Below the pieces are notes generated by a model. That model saw only the letters and a program-made list of their open reading frames with translations. It was not told where the DNA came from and did no database searches. Shown here in pieces: positions 1 to 8,221 of a DNA stretch of 42,428 nucleotides. Positions within the stretch are counted from its first letter, which is position 1. Each line of letters starts with the position of its first letter. The translations under genes and the position numbers were made by a program. The DNA comes from UBA10205 sp964373815. Its GTDB lineage: Archaea; Iainarchaeota; Iainarchaeia; Iainarchaeales; Iainarchaeaceae. The stretch lies in NCBI GenBank assembly GCA_964373815.1, contig CAYJWI010000011.1, positions 1 through 42,428 on the forward strand, written 5' to 3'.

Positions 1-1
1 G

Positions 2-616
2 GATATTGCTGGTGGAAATACAGTAATTGGTGGTTCAATACTTTCAGTCGCAACTCTATCTCACCGCATGACGCTGGCTTCCGGCGCGCACACGCTAAGG
101 CTCGATTTCCCCTACCCTGGTTTTTTCGGCTATGGTCCAAGAGGAGGAGGCAACAAGCCGAGGTTCTACGTTTACCAGCTCACAGGCGGCTCAGGTTCAG
201 CCAGTTCCGATGTGAATAAGTCCGCCGACACAGGCTGGTTCGGGCCAGTGGGCAACAGCCAGACCTGGACAATAAAATACAACCTTGACAGCAACGAAAT
301 TTTCGTGACAATATTCGGCGCGGATGATTCAAGGGGGAATAATGCGATAAGAGTTAATAGTGACACTATGGGGGCTTCGCAATATGGTGCCAGAGTGCAA
401 TTGGTTGATACAAACAGGATTTTTGTGCGCTTGGCAAATGACGGCTACAGGGGGCTCAATATCGCAAACACAGTCCCATGGACCGGAAGGTATATGCGCG
501 TATTTGTAACCAAAGGGGTCGGAGTCATCTCAGCCACCGGGGCACATGATGTAAGCGGAGCCCCAGCCGGAAGCGGGCTGGACTGCCCCTTCCCGCCGCC
601 ATACCAATGCCCATAA
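2..616 (+). CDS. C-terminal part of a possible surface or secreted protein (5' end outside window)
   Basis: The frame is open from the left edge to a TAA at 614-616, so the gene begins outside the window; the first internal ATG at 68 is probably not its start. The visible ~204 residues are rich in Gly, Ser, Thr, Asn and aromatic residues, with alternating beta-type patterns (for example IFVTIFGADDSRG), as in extracellular beta-sandwich proteins. The tail is Pro/Cys-rich (CPFPPPYQCP). No membrane anchor is visible at the C-terminus and no family was recognised. The surface location is inferred from composition only. Confidence 0.6.
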   Translation, partial: DIAGGNTVIGGSILSVATLSHRMTLASGAHTLRLDFPYPGFFGYGPRGGGNKPRFYVYQLTGGSGSASSDVNKSADTGWFGPVGNSQTWTIKYNLDSNEIFVTIFGADDSRGNNAIRVNSDTMGASQYGARVQLVDTNRIFVRLANDGYRGLNIANTVPWTGRYMRVFVTKGVGVISATGAHDVSGAPAGSGLDCPFPPPYQCP

Positions 617-753
617 TAAAACTTTGCGGTTGCAGGCGGCAAGCTTTTGTTTTTTTATGCGGCCGCGGGCTCTGGAAGTTTTTGGACTGGGTTCAAGAAG
701 GGTTTTATAGCGCAAGCTGCTGGATAGCATTAAATTACCTTTAATGCTTTATT

Positions 754-1578
754 GTGGCAATGAAAGCCGTTTTAGAGCGGATCCGAAGCCTTTCAATTTA
801 TGATTCAATGTTGGGTTTCCTCTTATTTCTGGGCATTGGTTCCAACCTTTACCTGAATTTTTATCTCTCGCCTAATCCTTCCCTGCTTGCAGGTTTTTTT
901 GCAAGGATTTTTTTTGTCCCGGTTTTTGCCGCGCTGCTCGATATCCTGATAAAGCGTTTTTTGCTAAAACGCCCTTTCGCGCCCCCCAAAACCGCCCTCA
1001 TTAGCGGCCTTTTTGTTGCAGGAATTATGGACCCGTCTGCCCCGTTATACGTCCCTTTCATTGCGGCCGCGTTTGCAATCCTTTCCAAGCACATTATCCG
1101 GAACAAAAGCAGGAACATCTTCAATCCCGCGGCTTTCGGAATCACCCTTTCGGTTCTTGTTTTCACCTATGCTTTCGGGATGGAGGTTTTTGCGGCATGG
1201 TGGATTGCATCCACCCCAATCGTAATTCCCCTCGGATTGTTCATTTCTTATAAGATGGACAAGCTGCCCCTCACCTTAAGCTTTTTTGTGTCTTATTGCG
1301 CCGCCATGTTAGTGCTCTTTGGCGCCTCGGCCGGTTCTCTTGTAGAACCTATTTTTGTCTCCACTTTCTTTTTTTTCGCATCCTTCATGCTCCTTGAGCC
1401 ACGCACATCCCCCTACACTTTGCGTGGAATGGTTTTGGCCGGCTTTTGCGTCGGGGTTCTTTGCGCGGTTCTGCCTTTGGTTGCACTGCCTATAGATTTT
1501 ACGCTTGTTTCGCTTCTTGCAATGAATGTTTTCAAGGATATTCTGGACAGCAGGCTGCCTGGCAAGTTGGCTGCGTGA
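754..1578 (+). CDS. RnfD/NqrB-like integral membrane protein
   Basis: A 274-residue protein with about eight hydrophobic segments. The stretch SRNIFNPAAFGI (about residue 125) and the later EPRTSP followed by TLRG match conserved segments of the NQR2/RnfD/RnfE family, the membrane subunits of Na+-NQR and Rnf complexes. No SGAT-type threonine motif for covalent FMN is obvious, and none of the other Rnf/Nqr subunits lie nearby, so it looks like an orphan family member rather than part of a full complex. The start is GTG at 754 or ATG at 760. The downstream Rieske gene converges on it, with 5 bp between the two stops. Family fit is good; function is uncertain. Confidence 0.65.
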   Translation: MAMKAVLERIRSLSIYDSMLGFLLFLGIGSNLYLNFYLSPNPSLLAGFFARIFFVPVFAALLDILIKRFLLKRPFAPPKTALISGLFVAGIMDPSAPLYVPFIAAAFAILSKHIIRNKSRNIFNPAAFGITLSVLVFTYAFGMEVFAAWWIASTPIVIPLGLFISYKMDKLPLTLSFFVSYCAAMLVLFGASAGSLVEPIFVSTFFFFASFMLLEPRTSPYTLRGMVLAGFCVGVLCAVLPLVALPIDFTLVSLLAMNVFKDILDSRLPGKLAA

Positions 1579-1583
1579 ATAAA

Positions 1584-1886
1584 TCAGATTTCAAGGTATA
1601 CTTTGCCGCCTTCAACCGTGGCCTTGTAGCTGGGCAGCTTTATGCTTTCAGTTGTCTTGCACTGGCCTGTCGTAACATCATATTGCCAGCCGTGCCAGGG
1701 GCACGTAACGGTGTTTCCTTCTATTTCCCCTTCCCCTACAGGCCCGCCCCTATGCGCGCAGGTTCCAAGCATTGCATATATGCTCTTGCCGACCTTAAAT
1801 AGCCCGATGTTTTTGCCGTTTACATTTACCATTTTTCCCGCGCCTGCGGGTATTTCGCTCTCCTGCGCGACAAGAATTTTTGCCAT
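1584..1886 (-). CDS. Rieske [2Fe-2S] ferredoxin-like protein
   Basis: A 100-residue soluble protein with both Rieske cluster motifs: CAH at 43-45 and CPWH at 62-65, giving the Cys-X-His and Cys-X2-His ligands, followed by GWQYD. This is the length and shape of the stand-alone ferredoxins of ring-hydroxylating dioxygenases or NirD. It carries electrons; the partner is unknown. The next gene upstream on the same strand is a broken DAO-type flavoprotein. In some bacteria DAO oxidoreductases carry a Rieske domain, so the two may once have worked together (inference). A palindrome and TATA-like sequence lie directly upstream of the ATG. Confidence 0.85.
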   Translation of the reverse strand: MAKILVAQESEIPAGAGKMVNVNGKNIGLFKVGKSIYAMLGTCAHRGGPVGEGEIEGNTVTCPWHGWQYDVTTGQCKTTESIKLPSYKATVEGGKVYLEI

Positions 1887-1889
1887 TTT

Positions 1890-1911
1890 TATCTACAGAT
1901 ATGTATAGATA
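1890..1911 (-). promoter_or_regulatory. palindromic operator/TATA-like region upstream of the Rieske gene
   Basis: A 22-bp sequence with TATCTA at one end and TAGATA at the other, plus an inner TACA/TGTA pair, ends 4 bp before the ATG at 1886. A T/A-rich TATA-like stretch runs into it at about 1905-1918. A site so close to the start would suit a repressor acting on a leaderless or short-leader transcript. Its function is inferred. Confidence 0.35.
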
Positions 1912-1919
1912 TAATTTTT

Positions 1920-2347
1920 TTAACTGTTGCCTTCGATGAAACGCTTCGGCAGGCACATCTGCAACAGGGCGTCTTTTTTCCCCTCGATAAGTGCCCTTGC
2001 CTTTCTTGCAATTGTCATGGCCATTGTCGTGCCCTGATCCCCCATCGCAACAGCGGCAAATACCCCCTCATCTATCTGCCCTGCCATTGGAAGCATGTCT
2101 TTGCAAAACCCCCATGAATCCCCGAGCTTGCCCCGCTGGCGCCCTACCCTATCTCGTCCTTTTCAAAAACCGCGGACTCAAAGCCCTCTTCTGAGAGGTA
2201 GTGGGCAATTGAGATTCCTGCAATTCCGCCCCCTATGATTGCAACATCGGTATGCAGTTCCCTATCAAGCCGAGGGAACCTTTTTTCAACTGGCCAGAGC
2301 GGATTTGACTGCATGAACCAGTAACTGCTAATGTTCTTTTTATTCAA
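1920..2347 (-). pseudogene. degraded DAO-family FAD-dependent oxidoreductase
   Basis: The first 67 codons (2347 to 2144) encode the FAD-binding start of a DAO-family enzyme: DVAIIGGGIAGISIAHYL is a GxGxxG dinucleotide fold, followed by the acidic end of strand 2 (FEKDEIG). A TAG then falls exactly where the conserved GASG segment follows; beyond the stop the same frame reads GASGASSG. In another frame the DNA continues to a TAA at 1920-1922 as a typical C-terminal part (WGFCKDMLPMAG, then GVFAAVAMGDQGTTMAM). About 140 codons remain of an expected 350 or more, so the middle has been deleted. Stop, frameshift and deletion together mark a pseudogene. Confidence 0.75.
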
Positions 2348-2364
2348 GTGGGAAGAAACAGGTT

Positions 2365-2739
2365 CTACTGCACAATTACGGTTCCTTTCATCATAGGGTG
2401 TACGGTGCAGTGGTATGCGTATGTGCCCGCTTTTGTGAAAGTGTGCGAATATGCCTGGCTGTTGCCGAGTGTTGAGGACTGCAGCTCATTCCCGGAATCT
2501 GATGTTACCGTGTGCGGTGCGCTGTCAAGGTTTGCCCAGGTAACGTTGTCGCCCGCTTTTATCGTGATTTGCGAAGGGGAGTATTCAAAATTCTGGATGT
2601 TGGCCTTTTGTGCCGAAGAATTTGTGTTTCCCGCGTTGTTGCTGCCGCCGTTGTTTTGGTATGCGCAGCCGCTAAGCGCGAGCAATACAAGGAGCGCCGC
2701 AACAGAAAATATAATTATTGGCTTTCGAATGCCCATCAA
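2365..2739 (-). CDS. cupredoxin (plastocyanin/amicyanin-like) lipoprotein
   Basis: A 124-residue small blue copper protein. The N-terminus is a lipoprotein signal ending in the lipobox LALSGC (Cys25), then a Ser/Asn/Gly-rich linker (residues 29-45). The cupredoxin fold has all type-1 copper ligands: His76 in APHTV, and Cys111, His114 and Met117 in YHCTVHPMMKG. It should sit on the outer face of the membrane and shuttle single electrons. It is divergent from nothing nearby and lies in the same direction as the flavoprotein remnant and the Rieske gene, forming a small redox island. Confidence 0.9.
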   Translation of the reverse strand: MMGIRKPIIIFSVAALLVLLALSGCAYQNNGGSNNAGNTNSSAQKANIQNFEYSPSQITIKAGDNVTWANLDSAPHTVTSDSGNELQSSTLGNSQAYSHTFTKAGTYAYHCTVHPMMKGTVIVQ

Positions 2740-2865
2740 TATACTTGCAGCTTATGATCTTTAAATTTGTTACTTTTGGATTGGCATTGTCGAAAGTCTT
2801 TGTTTTTCGGCATTTCAAATTAGGCGCTGTACAAACCAACAAGTAATATAAGCTGGGAGGGAACC

Positions 2866-5800
2866 TCAATCCATGAAGTAGCTCGCGGGCTTGATTTCCT
2901 CGTCCATGCCCTTCCTCTTCCGAACCGACTTTATTGTCTGCAGTTGCAATTCGCGCGGGAGCATTTCGTATCCCGCGTACTCCGCTGTCCAGAGCGCGCG
3001 GCCCTGCGTCGCGCCGCGGATGTTGCTCGAAAAACCGATGAGCTCTTTCACCGGGGCTTTCCCGATGATTATGCTCGAGTCGCCTTCCTGCCTCATCTCG
3101 GTTATCTGTGTCCTCCTCGAGCCGAGCTCCTTGCTCACAGCCCCAAGGTAAGTTTCAGGCACAGTGATTGTAAGCGTCTGCTTGGGTTCAAAAAACACCG
3201 CGTCCGCAGAAAGCATGCTTGCATAGCATCCCCTTGTTATTGTGGGGAGCATCTGCGCAGGCCCTCTGTGTATCGCGTCCTCGTGCAGTGTCGCATCCTC
3301 GAGCAGGATTATTACGCCGAAGCACTTCTCCTTTGCGAGCGGGCCTTCGTCCATCGCGTCATTGAACCCCTGTATCACGAGTTCGCGGATTTCATGCAGG
3401 GCCTCTATTCCCTTAGTGGCGTCAATGAGCACGCAGTTGTTGTGCACTGCCCAGATTTTCTTGGAAGTGTCGATGTCAAAGCCCATTTCCTGGAACATCG
3501 CTATTTTTTCCTTGTCCTTCGGCTTCACCTTGCCCTCGAAGTGGCTCTTTATCAGGTTCTGGAGGATTTCGGGAGGCACGGGCTTTGCGTAGAGCTTGAG
3601 CCTGTTGTGCTTGTTCGGGCTCTTCGCCTCGACAACCTGGGATTCCCTTGTAATTGTTTCGTGGTAGACGACAATCGGCTGCGAAACAGTTATCGGCACG
3701 TTGTGGTGCTTTTCTATCCTGTACTGGTTGATTTCGAGGTGCAGCTCTCCCATTCCCGAGAGCAGGTGCTCCCCTGTTTCCTGGTTTATTGTTGCGCGAA
3801 GGTTGGGGTCCTCTTTTGTTAGCTGCCTTATCGTTTCAATCAGCTTTGGCAAATCCTTTGTGTTTTTCGCCTCTACGGAAATCGTTATCACGGGCTCGAC
3901 TTCAGTCATGAAGCTCTCGAACGGCCTCATTTCCCCGGTGCTTATTGTTTCGCCCGCATAAACGTCCTTAAGGCCGACAAGCGCGACAATGTTTCCGGCA
4001 GGGACTTCCGTTGCCTCGATAAAGTCAGGCCCCATGAAAAGCCCGATTTTTTGCGTCTGCACTTCCTTCTGGCTCCCTATGAGCTGCACTTTCATTGACC
4101 TGCGTATTTTTCCGGAATACACCCTGCCTGTTGCAATGTCCCCAGAGTGCATGTCGACGCTCACATCCGTAACCATCATTGCAAAAGGCCCGTTCTCATC
4201 GCAGCTCGCCATCGCCTTCCCGATAGGCGAATCCTTCTCGCCTTTCCATATTACCGGCATCCTGTAGGACTGCGCCTTCAGAGGGTTTGGAAGGTGCTTC
4301 ACAATCATTTCAAGTATCGCTTCGGTTAGCTTGCTTTTCTTCGAGAGCTCCTTCTGGTTGCCGGTTTTGAGGTATTCGTAGACCTGCTTGAATGAAATCC
4401 CCGTGCTCGCCATCCTCGGCACTGAAACTGCCCACTTGTTGTAAGCGCTGCCGAAAGTGACAGAGCCGTCCTGCACCTTCACTGTCCAGGATTCCTCGAA
4501 TTCCTTTGGCACGTTTTTCTTTATGAGCGAGTTTACGTGCGCGATGGTTTTCACGAACCTCTCCTGCATCTGCTGCTCTGTGAGCTGCAGTTCGTTAATG
4601 AGCCTGTCGACCTTGTTTATGAAAAGCACGGGCTTTACGTATTCGCGTAGGGCCTGCCTTATGACTGTTTCAGTCTGCGGCATCACGCCTTCAACCGCAT
4701 CAATGACAAGTATTACCCCGTCAACCGCCCTCATGGCCCTTATTACTTCCCCGCCAAAGTCCACATGCCCCGGGGTGTCGATTAGGTTTACAAGGTACTC
4801 AGTGTCCCCAATTTTGTGCGGGAGGGAAATGTTTGCCGCATTGATTGTTATCCCGCGCTCCTGTTCCTGGTCCTCAAAGTCCATTACGCGCTGCTGGCCT
4901 GCGAGCTCCTCGCTCATGAGCCCGGATGCCGCGATAAGAGAATCCGCGAGCGTTGAATTATGCACAACAATTGTTTCCGCAACAAAATTTCTTGTTTGCG
5001 GAACGCTGAAGTCATACACTGTTTCTTCAAATCCCTCTTCAATCGAATCAACCTGAATAAAACATAATTTTGAAATGTCAACATGGTGCTGCATCCCCTT
5101 CCCTTTCATTGTGAGAATCAGTTTTTGATATGTGGCTGCTGTTGGCACATAATTTTCATTTTCATACTTATAATAATGGTGGCTTATTTCATTTTTTGAT
5201 ATTCCGAGGCCTTCTCTTGCCTCTTTGAGCCCCTGCATTGGCACAAGGTCACATACTATGCTGCCGGTTGCATTCTTTGCAAGCTTTGTTGCTTTTGCCA
5301 TTTTCTCCGGCAGGAAAAAACCAATTTTTTGAACAAATGCTTTCGATGATTCTCCACTGATTGAAATTGTATTGTCGCTTTCTACTATTGCGGCGCAGCC
5401 AACTCTGCTCAGAAGCAACGGAAGCTCGCTTATCATTTGGTTGCTAACACTTGTAAGTGTAATTGCGTTTCTCCCTTTTTCTACTGTGCCATCACAATCA
5501 AAATATCCTCTTAAAAAAGATGCGGCAAATTCTGATGGGGATTTTTGCAAAAATTTTGATATTCTCACATTATGCGCTTTCTTTTTTAGTGGATAATCAA
5601 AAAGGGCATTCAGGAGCATTTTGAGGCTCTTACTTGCACCAACTTCTGCTGTCTGCCCCCATTCCGGATAATATCTGTCATAAGTGCTAATTCCGTGCTC
5701 TTTGCATATTCTTTTGAATTCACCCCCAAGCAGCTTTTTTCCGGCAACTAGCTTATTGCCAGAGCCACCCCCAACCATTAAGCCTGCTGCATAAAAGATG

Positions 5801-6594
5801 TCCCTAAAATTTGGCACCCATCTTATATATGATCCGCCTTTAATTGCAACTCCAAGAACCCATTTACTCAATACTTCTTGCGGCACGCCAATTTCCCCGC
5901 AGAGCAACAGCAGATCATTCAGGCTGTATCTCCCTTTTTTAACTCCGGCATAAAACGATTCAGGTGTTAGCGGGGTGCGTATTTTGCTGCAAATTTCTCC
6001 AAGCCCACGCTCCCTTATTTTTTTCATCAGTATTTTTTTACCATCTTCATTTATTTTTGCGTAGAATTTTTTTTGCGCAAGCAGCTTCAGGGATTCAAGG
6101 CTCAAATCAATTTCGGAAACAGTTTCGGCTTCTCTTATAGTTACTATTCTGCTTCCTATGCTCAGGTCTTTTGCTTGGGTGTAGGAGAATTCATTTCCAT
6201 CAAAAATGAGGTACTTATGTTCAGGGGTTGTTGTTATCCGTGCTCCGTTTCTTGCAGTTATGCTCAGCACTTTTCCGCCTTTTAGCTTCCAGGCATGTGA
6301 AATTTCCTTGACCACAATTTTTCCAGACTCTTTTTCAACTGAAAAAACTTTGACATGTTCATTTAGCGCATAAACGGTTTCAGATTGGTTTTCCTTTACT
6401 TTTGTTCCGGTAAGAGAGGCTCGTTCAAACAGCTCATCTGCGCGTTCAAAAGACCCATCTGCAAGTTGCAGCCTTGTTGAAGGCGAAACGCACTTGCCAT
6501 GGTCTATGTGCGCCACAATTCCCATGTTCCTGATGTTCTCCCTTTTGTTCATCAGCTTTTCGGCAAGCTTTACCACGTCCTCTTTCTTTGCCAT
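2866..6594 (-). CDS. fusA: translation elongation factor EF-2, interrupted by an intein
   Basis: The 1242-codon gene encodes archaeal EF-2 (about 730 residues once spliced) with a 512-residue intein. EF-2 is the GTPase that moves tRNA and mRNA through the ribosome. Host motifs: the P-loop start AHIDHGK (28-34), interrupted right after the Lys; DTPGHVDF (G3) and NKVD (G4) after the intein; and DAIHRGPAQ near the C-terminus, the loop whose His becomes diphthamide in archaea and eukaryotes. It is the last gene of the minus-strand operon, 16 bp after rps7, in the usual archaeal order S12-S7-EF-2. Activity should depend on intein removal, because the precursor has a split nucleotide-binding loop. 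Confidence 0.97.
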   Translation of the reverse strand: MAKKEDVVKLAEKLMNKRENIRNMGIVAHIDHGKCVSPSTRLQLADGSFERADELFERASLTGTKVKENQSETVYALNEHVKVFSVEKESGKIVVKEISHAWKLKGGKVLSITARNGARITTTPEHKYLIFDGNEFSYTQAKDLSIGSRIVTIREAETVSEIDLSLESLKLLAQKKFYAKINEDGKKILMKKIRERGLGEICSKIRTPLTPESFYAGVKKGRYSLNDLLLLCGEIGVPQEVLSKWVLGVAIKGGSYIRWVPNFRDIFYAAGLMVGGGSGNKLVAGKKLLGGEFKRICKEHGISTYDRYYPEWGQTAEVGASKSLKMLLNALFDYPLKKKAHNVRISKFLQKSPSEFAASFLRGYFDCDGTVEKGRNAITLTSVSNQMISELPLLLSRVGCAAIVESDNTISISGESSKAFVQKIGFFLPEKMAKATKLAKNATGSIVCDLVPMQGLKEAREGLGISKNEISHHYYKYENENYVPTAATYQKLILTMKGKGMQHHVDISKLCFIQVDSIEEGFEETVYDFSVPQTRNFVAETIVVHNSTLADSLIAASGLMSEELAGQQRVMDFEDQEQERGITINAANISLPHKIGDTEYLVNLIDTPGHVDFGGEVIRAMRAVDGVILVIDAVEGVMPQTETVIRQALREYVKPVLFINKVDRLINELQLTEQQMQERFVKTIAHVNSLIKKNVPKEFEESWTVKVQDGSVTFGSAYNKWAVSVPRMASTGISFKQVYEYLKTGNQKELSKKSKLTEAILEMIVKHLPNPLKAQSYRMPVIWKGEKDSPIGKAMASCDENGPFAMMVTDVSVDMHSGDIATGRVYSGKIRRSMKVQLIGSQKEVQTQKIGLFMGPDFIEATEVPAGNIVALVGLKDVYAGETISTGEMRPFESFMTEVEPVITISVEAKNTKDLPKLIETIRQLTKEDPNLRATINQETGEHLLSGMGELHLEINQYRIEKHHNVPITVSQPIVVYHETITRESQVVEAKSPNKHNRLKLYAKPVPPEILQNLIKSHFEGKVKPKDKEKIAMFQEMGFDIDTSKKIWAVHNNCVLIDATKGIEALHEIRELVIQGFNDAMDEGPLAKEKCFGVIILLEDATLHEDAIHRGPAQMLPTITRGCYASMLSADAVFFEPKQTLTITVPETYLGAVSKELGSRRTQITEMRQEGDSSIIIGKAPVKELIGFSSNIRGATQGRALWTAEYAGYEMLPRELQLQTIKSVRKRKGMDEEIKPASYFMD
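4957..6492 (-). other. intein with degenerate LAGLIDADG endonuclease, inserted in the EF-2 P-loop
   Basis: The intein covers residues 35-546 of the EF-2 precursor. Splicing residues are complete: Cys35 at the N-terminus, block B TTPEH (122-126), block F near YDFSVPQTRNF, block G VVHN ending in Asn546 with His before it, and Ser as the +1 extein residue. The middle holds a two-motif LAGLIDADG endonuclease: AAGLMVGGG (269-277), where the expected acidic residue is Gly, and LRGYFDCDG (361-369), which keeps its Asp. With one catalytic acid lost, the endonuclease is probably inactive while splicing should work. The intein DNA looks visibly more A/T-rich than the flanking EF-2 codons, which fits transfer. 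Confidence 0.93.
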
Positions 6595-6610
6595 CTTAGA
6601 ATCAGCCCGT

Positions 6611-7243
6611 CTACCTTGAGGCCTTCGCGATCCTTTCCATCTCGTCCCTTCTCTTTACGGAAAAGCTGGCGTTCTCCTCGTTTGCTGTCGCGATGAGTTC
6701 TTTTGCGAGCGCTTCCTCTGCGCTCACCTTGCTCTTGAATGAGCCTGAAAAAGTCGCAAGCGCGAGGTTCTTTAGCGATTCATCCACTTTCTTCAAGGGC
6801 GCGACATCAACCGAAACAGTGTAGGAAACCCCGCCTTTCTGTATCCTTGTGGTATCTTCCCTAGGGCCAGCGTTCTGTATGGCGTCAACGAGAACCTGGA
6901 GTGGGTTTTTGCCTGTCCTCTTTTCAACAATGTCAAACGCATTCTCGACAATGTGCATTGTCTGCAATTTCTTTCCGCAGCCTCCCCTTCCCCTTATGTA
7001 CTTTCCGGAGAGCTTGCGCTTTCCCTGCCCGCTTCTCATGAGCTTGTTTATGAGCCTCTCGACAATCGAAAGGCTGCCTTTCTCAAACCTGTGCCTTGTG
7101 CCTTTGCCGAAGGTGTGCGGTATTTTTTTGCTGCGCAGGCTCACATGCCTTGTAAGGCTCGCATCCCGAATGACCACTTCGGACGGGTCCCATTTCCCGA
7201 ACACGAGGAATGATTCGCCTTTCTCGGTTTGTTCAGCAGCCAT
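6611..7243 (-). CDS. rps7: 30S ribosomal protein S7 (uS7)
   Basis: A 210-residue archaeal/eukaryotic-type S7, which nucleates assembly of the small-subunit head by binding the 3' domain of 16S rRNA. Recognised from FGKGTRHRFEKG, IVERLINKLMRSGQGKRKLSG and the NPLQVLVDAIQNAGPRED segment, with the C-terminal RRDEMERIAKASR typical of archaeal S7. It sits between rps12 and EF-2 in the conserved archaeal str-like order. The start at 7243 gives the usual archaeal N-terminal extension and is followed upstream by a 108-bp gap containing a hairpin element. Confidence 0.97.
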   Translation of the reverse strand: MAAEQTEKGESFLVFGKWDPSEVVIRDASLTRHVSLRSKKIPHTFGKGTRHRFEKGSLSIVERLINKLMRSGQGKRKLSGKYIRGRGGCGKKLQTMHIVENAFDIVEKRTGKNPLQVLVDAIQNAGPREDTTRIQKGGVSYTVSVDVAPLKKVDESLKNLALATFSGSFKSKVSAEEALAKELIATANEENASFSVKRRDEMERIAKASR

Positions 7244-7268
7244 GAAAATTACCTCTTCCCCTTCTCCA

Positions 7269-7336
7269 CGGCGGAAAGGCCCGCCGCGAGACCTGCACTA
7301 TCTTCGGCCACCGGCCTCGATAGGGCTTGCTTCGCA
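7269..7336. repeat. hairpin-rich spacer, possible divergent member of the interspersed palindromic family
   Basis: This lies in the 108-bp gap between rps12 and rps7. It holds a 6-bp perfect stem (CGGCGG/CCGCCG, 7269-7286) and a nested stem CTATC/GATAG (7298-7323) around GGCC-ACC-GGCC. The forward strand then reads TGCTTCGCACTCAA (7328-7341), matching 13 of 14 bases of the end of the repeat copies at 28857 and 28923 (TGCTTCGCATTCAA). The order of GGCC and GCGGC stems also recalls the hairpin row at 19168-19208. Membership in one family is a cautious inference. Confidence 0.4.
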
Positions 7337-7351
7337 CTCAAAACCATTTCA

Positions 7352-7783
7352 TTACCTCTTTACCTTCTCCTTCTTCCCTGTCCTTAGCATTTCAAGCGCA
7401 ATGCCGTTAACGTGAGTTACCCTGTACTTCACTCCCCAAAGGTCCCCCTTCGGGCCTCCCTGCGCGCCGCCGATTCCCTCAACCATTACCTCATCGTGCT
7501 CATCAATGTACTTTATCGCCCCGTCCTTTGGCGCGAGCGCTGTGAGCTGCTTGCCGTTCTTTATGAGCTGCACCCTCACGCATTTCCTGATCCCCGAGTG
7601 CGGCTGCTTTGCCGTAACCCCCCTCTTCTCAATCACTATCCCCTTTGCCTGCGGCGAGCCTTCCATGAGATCGCCGTGGTCGTCGTGCATGCGCGCGCTC
7701 ATTTTCTTCTTCCAGCGCCGATCCTTGCGCCTCCACTTCTTCCTCTTTTTTTCAAGCGCCCTTGCGGCAAATTCACCAGCCAT
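7352..7783 (-). CDS. rps12: 30S ribosomal protein S12 (uS12)
   Basis: A 143-residue archaeal S12, the decoding-centre protein. The motif KQPHSGIRKCVRVQLIKNGK is the conserved S12 core, followed by VEGIGGAQGGPKGDLWGVKYRVTHVNG. The Lys/Arg-rich N-terminus (KKRKKWRRKDRRWKKK) is the archaeal/eukaryotic extension. The bacterial-type LPG core is absent, as expected. It lies 20 bp downstream of nusA and upstream of rps7 in the standard order. Confidence 0.97.
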   Translation of the reverse strand: MAGEFAARALEKKRKKWRRKDRRWKKKMSARMHDDHGDLMEGSPQAKGIVIEKRGVTAKQPHSGIRKCVRVQLIKNGKQLTALAPKDGAIKYIDEHDEVMVEGIGGAQGGPKGDLWGVKYRVTHVNGIALEMLRTGKKEKVKR

Positions 7784-7803
7784 TTAAAACCAACATCCAC
7801 CGT

Positions 7804-8217
7804 TTACCTTATCCTTACTTCCTCAAGCCCATAATTCCTTTTCGCGAGCTCTTTTACCTTCCTAAGCCTTCCCATGTTCTGCAGCATTATCCTCTTGTTC
7901 TCCGGGTCTGCGTGTATTACAGCGATTTTCCTCTCAGCTGTCTCTTTTATCTCGACTTTTTCGATTTTTGCCCTGAAAAATGCCTTCTCCAAAAACTTCT
8001 CCGGCTCCTCTGCGTACTCGAAAAGCTCTATTTTCTTCCCGAGCTTTTTTTTCATCAATTCTACCGTTTGGCCGTTCTTGCCTATTGCCTGCCTCATGCC
8101 CTTTTCCGGCACGAGGAAGACCACTGTCTCCCCGTCCACAAAGCAGTCCTTCGGGCTTACCTTTGCCATGTTGTCGAGCGCGTTCATGAGCTGTATCTGT
8201 GCAGGGCCCAGTTTCAA
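7804..8217 (-). CDS. nusA: archaeal NusA-like KH-domain protein
   Basis: A 137-residue protein consisting essentially of two KH RNA-binding domains, as in the short archaeal NusA that lacks the bacterial N-terminal and S1 domains. Visible features are KGMRQAIGKNGQTVELMKKKLGKK (KH GxxG loop IGKNG) and a second, more degenerate KH ending with NYGLEEVRIR. Bacterial NusA modulates elongation and termination; the archaeal protein's role is less clear. It lies between rpl30e and rps12, its conserved position, with a 4-bp gap after rpl30e. Confidence 0.92.
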   Translation of the reverse strand: MKLGPAQIQLMNALDNMAKVSPKDCFVDGETVVFLVPEKGMRQAIGKNGQTVELMKKKLGKKIELFEYAEEPEKFLEKAFFRAKIEKVEIKETAERKIAVIHADPENKRIMLQNMGRLRKVKELAKRNYGLEEVRIR

Positions 8218-8221
8218 TTCA

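Noticed and set aside
2944..3822. Plus-strand frame of 292 codons opposite EF-2
   Set aside because: Antisense shadow of the highly constrained EF-2 codons; no family features.
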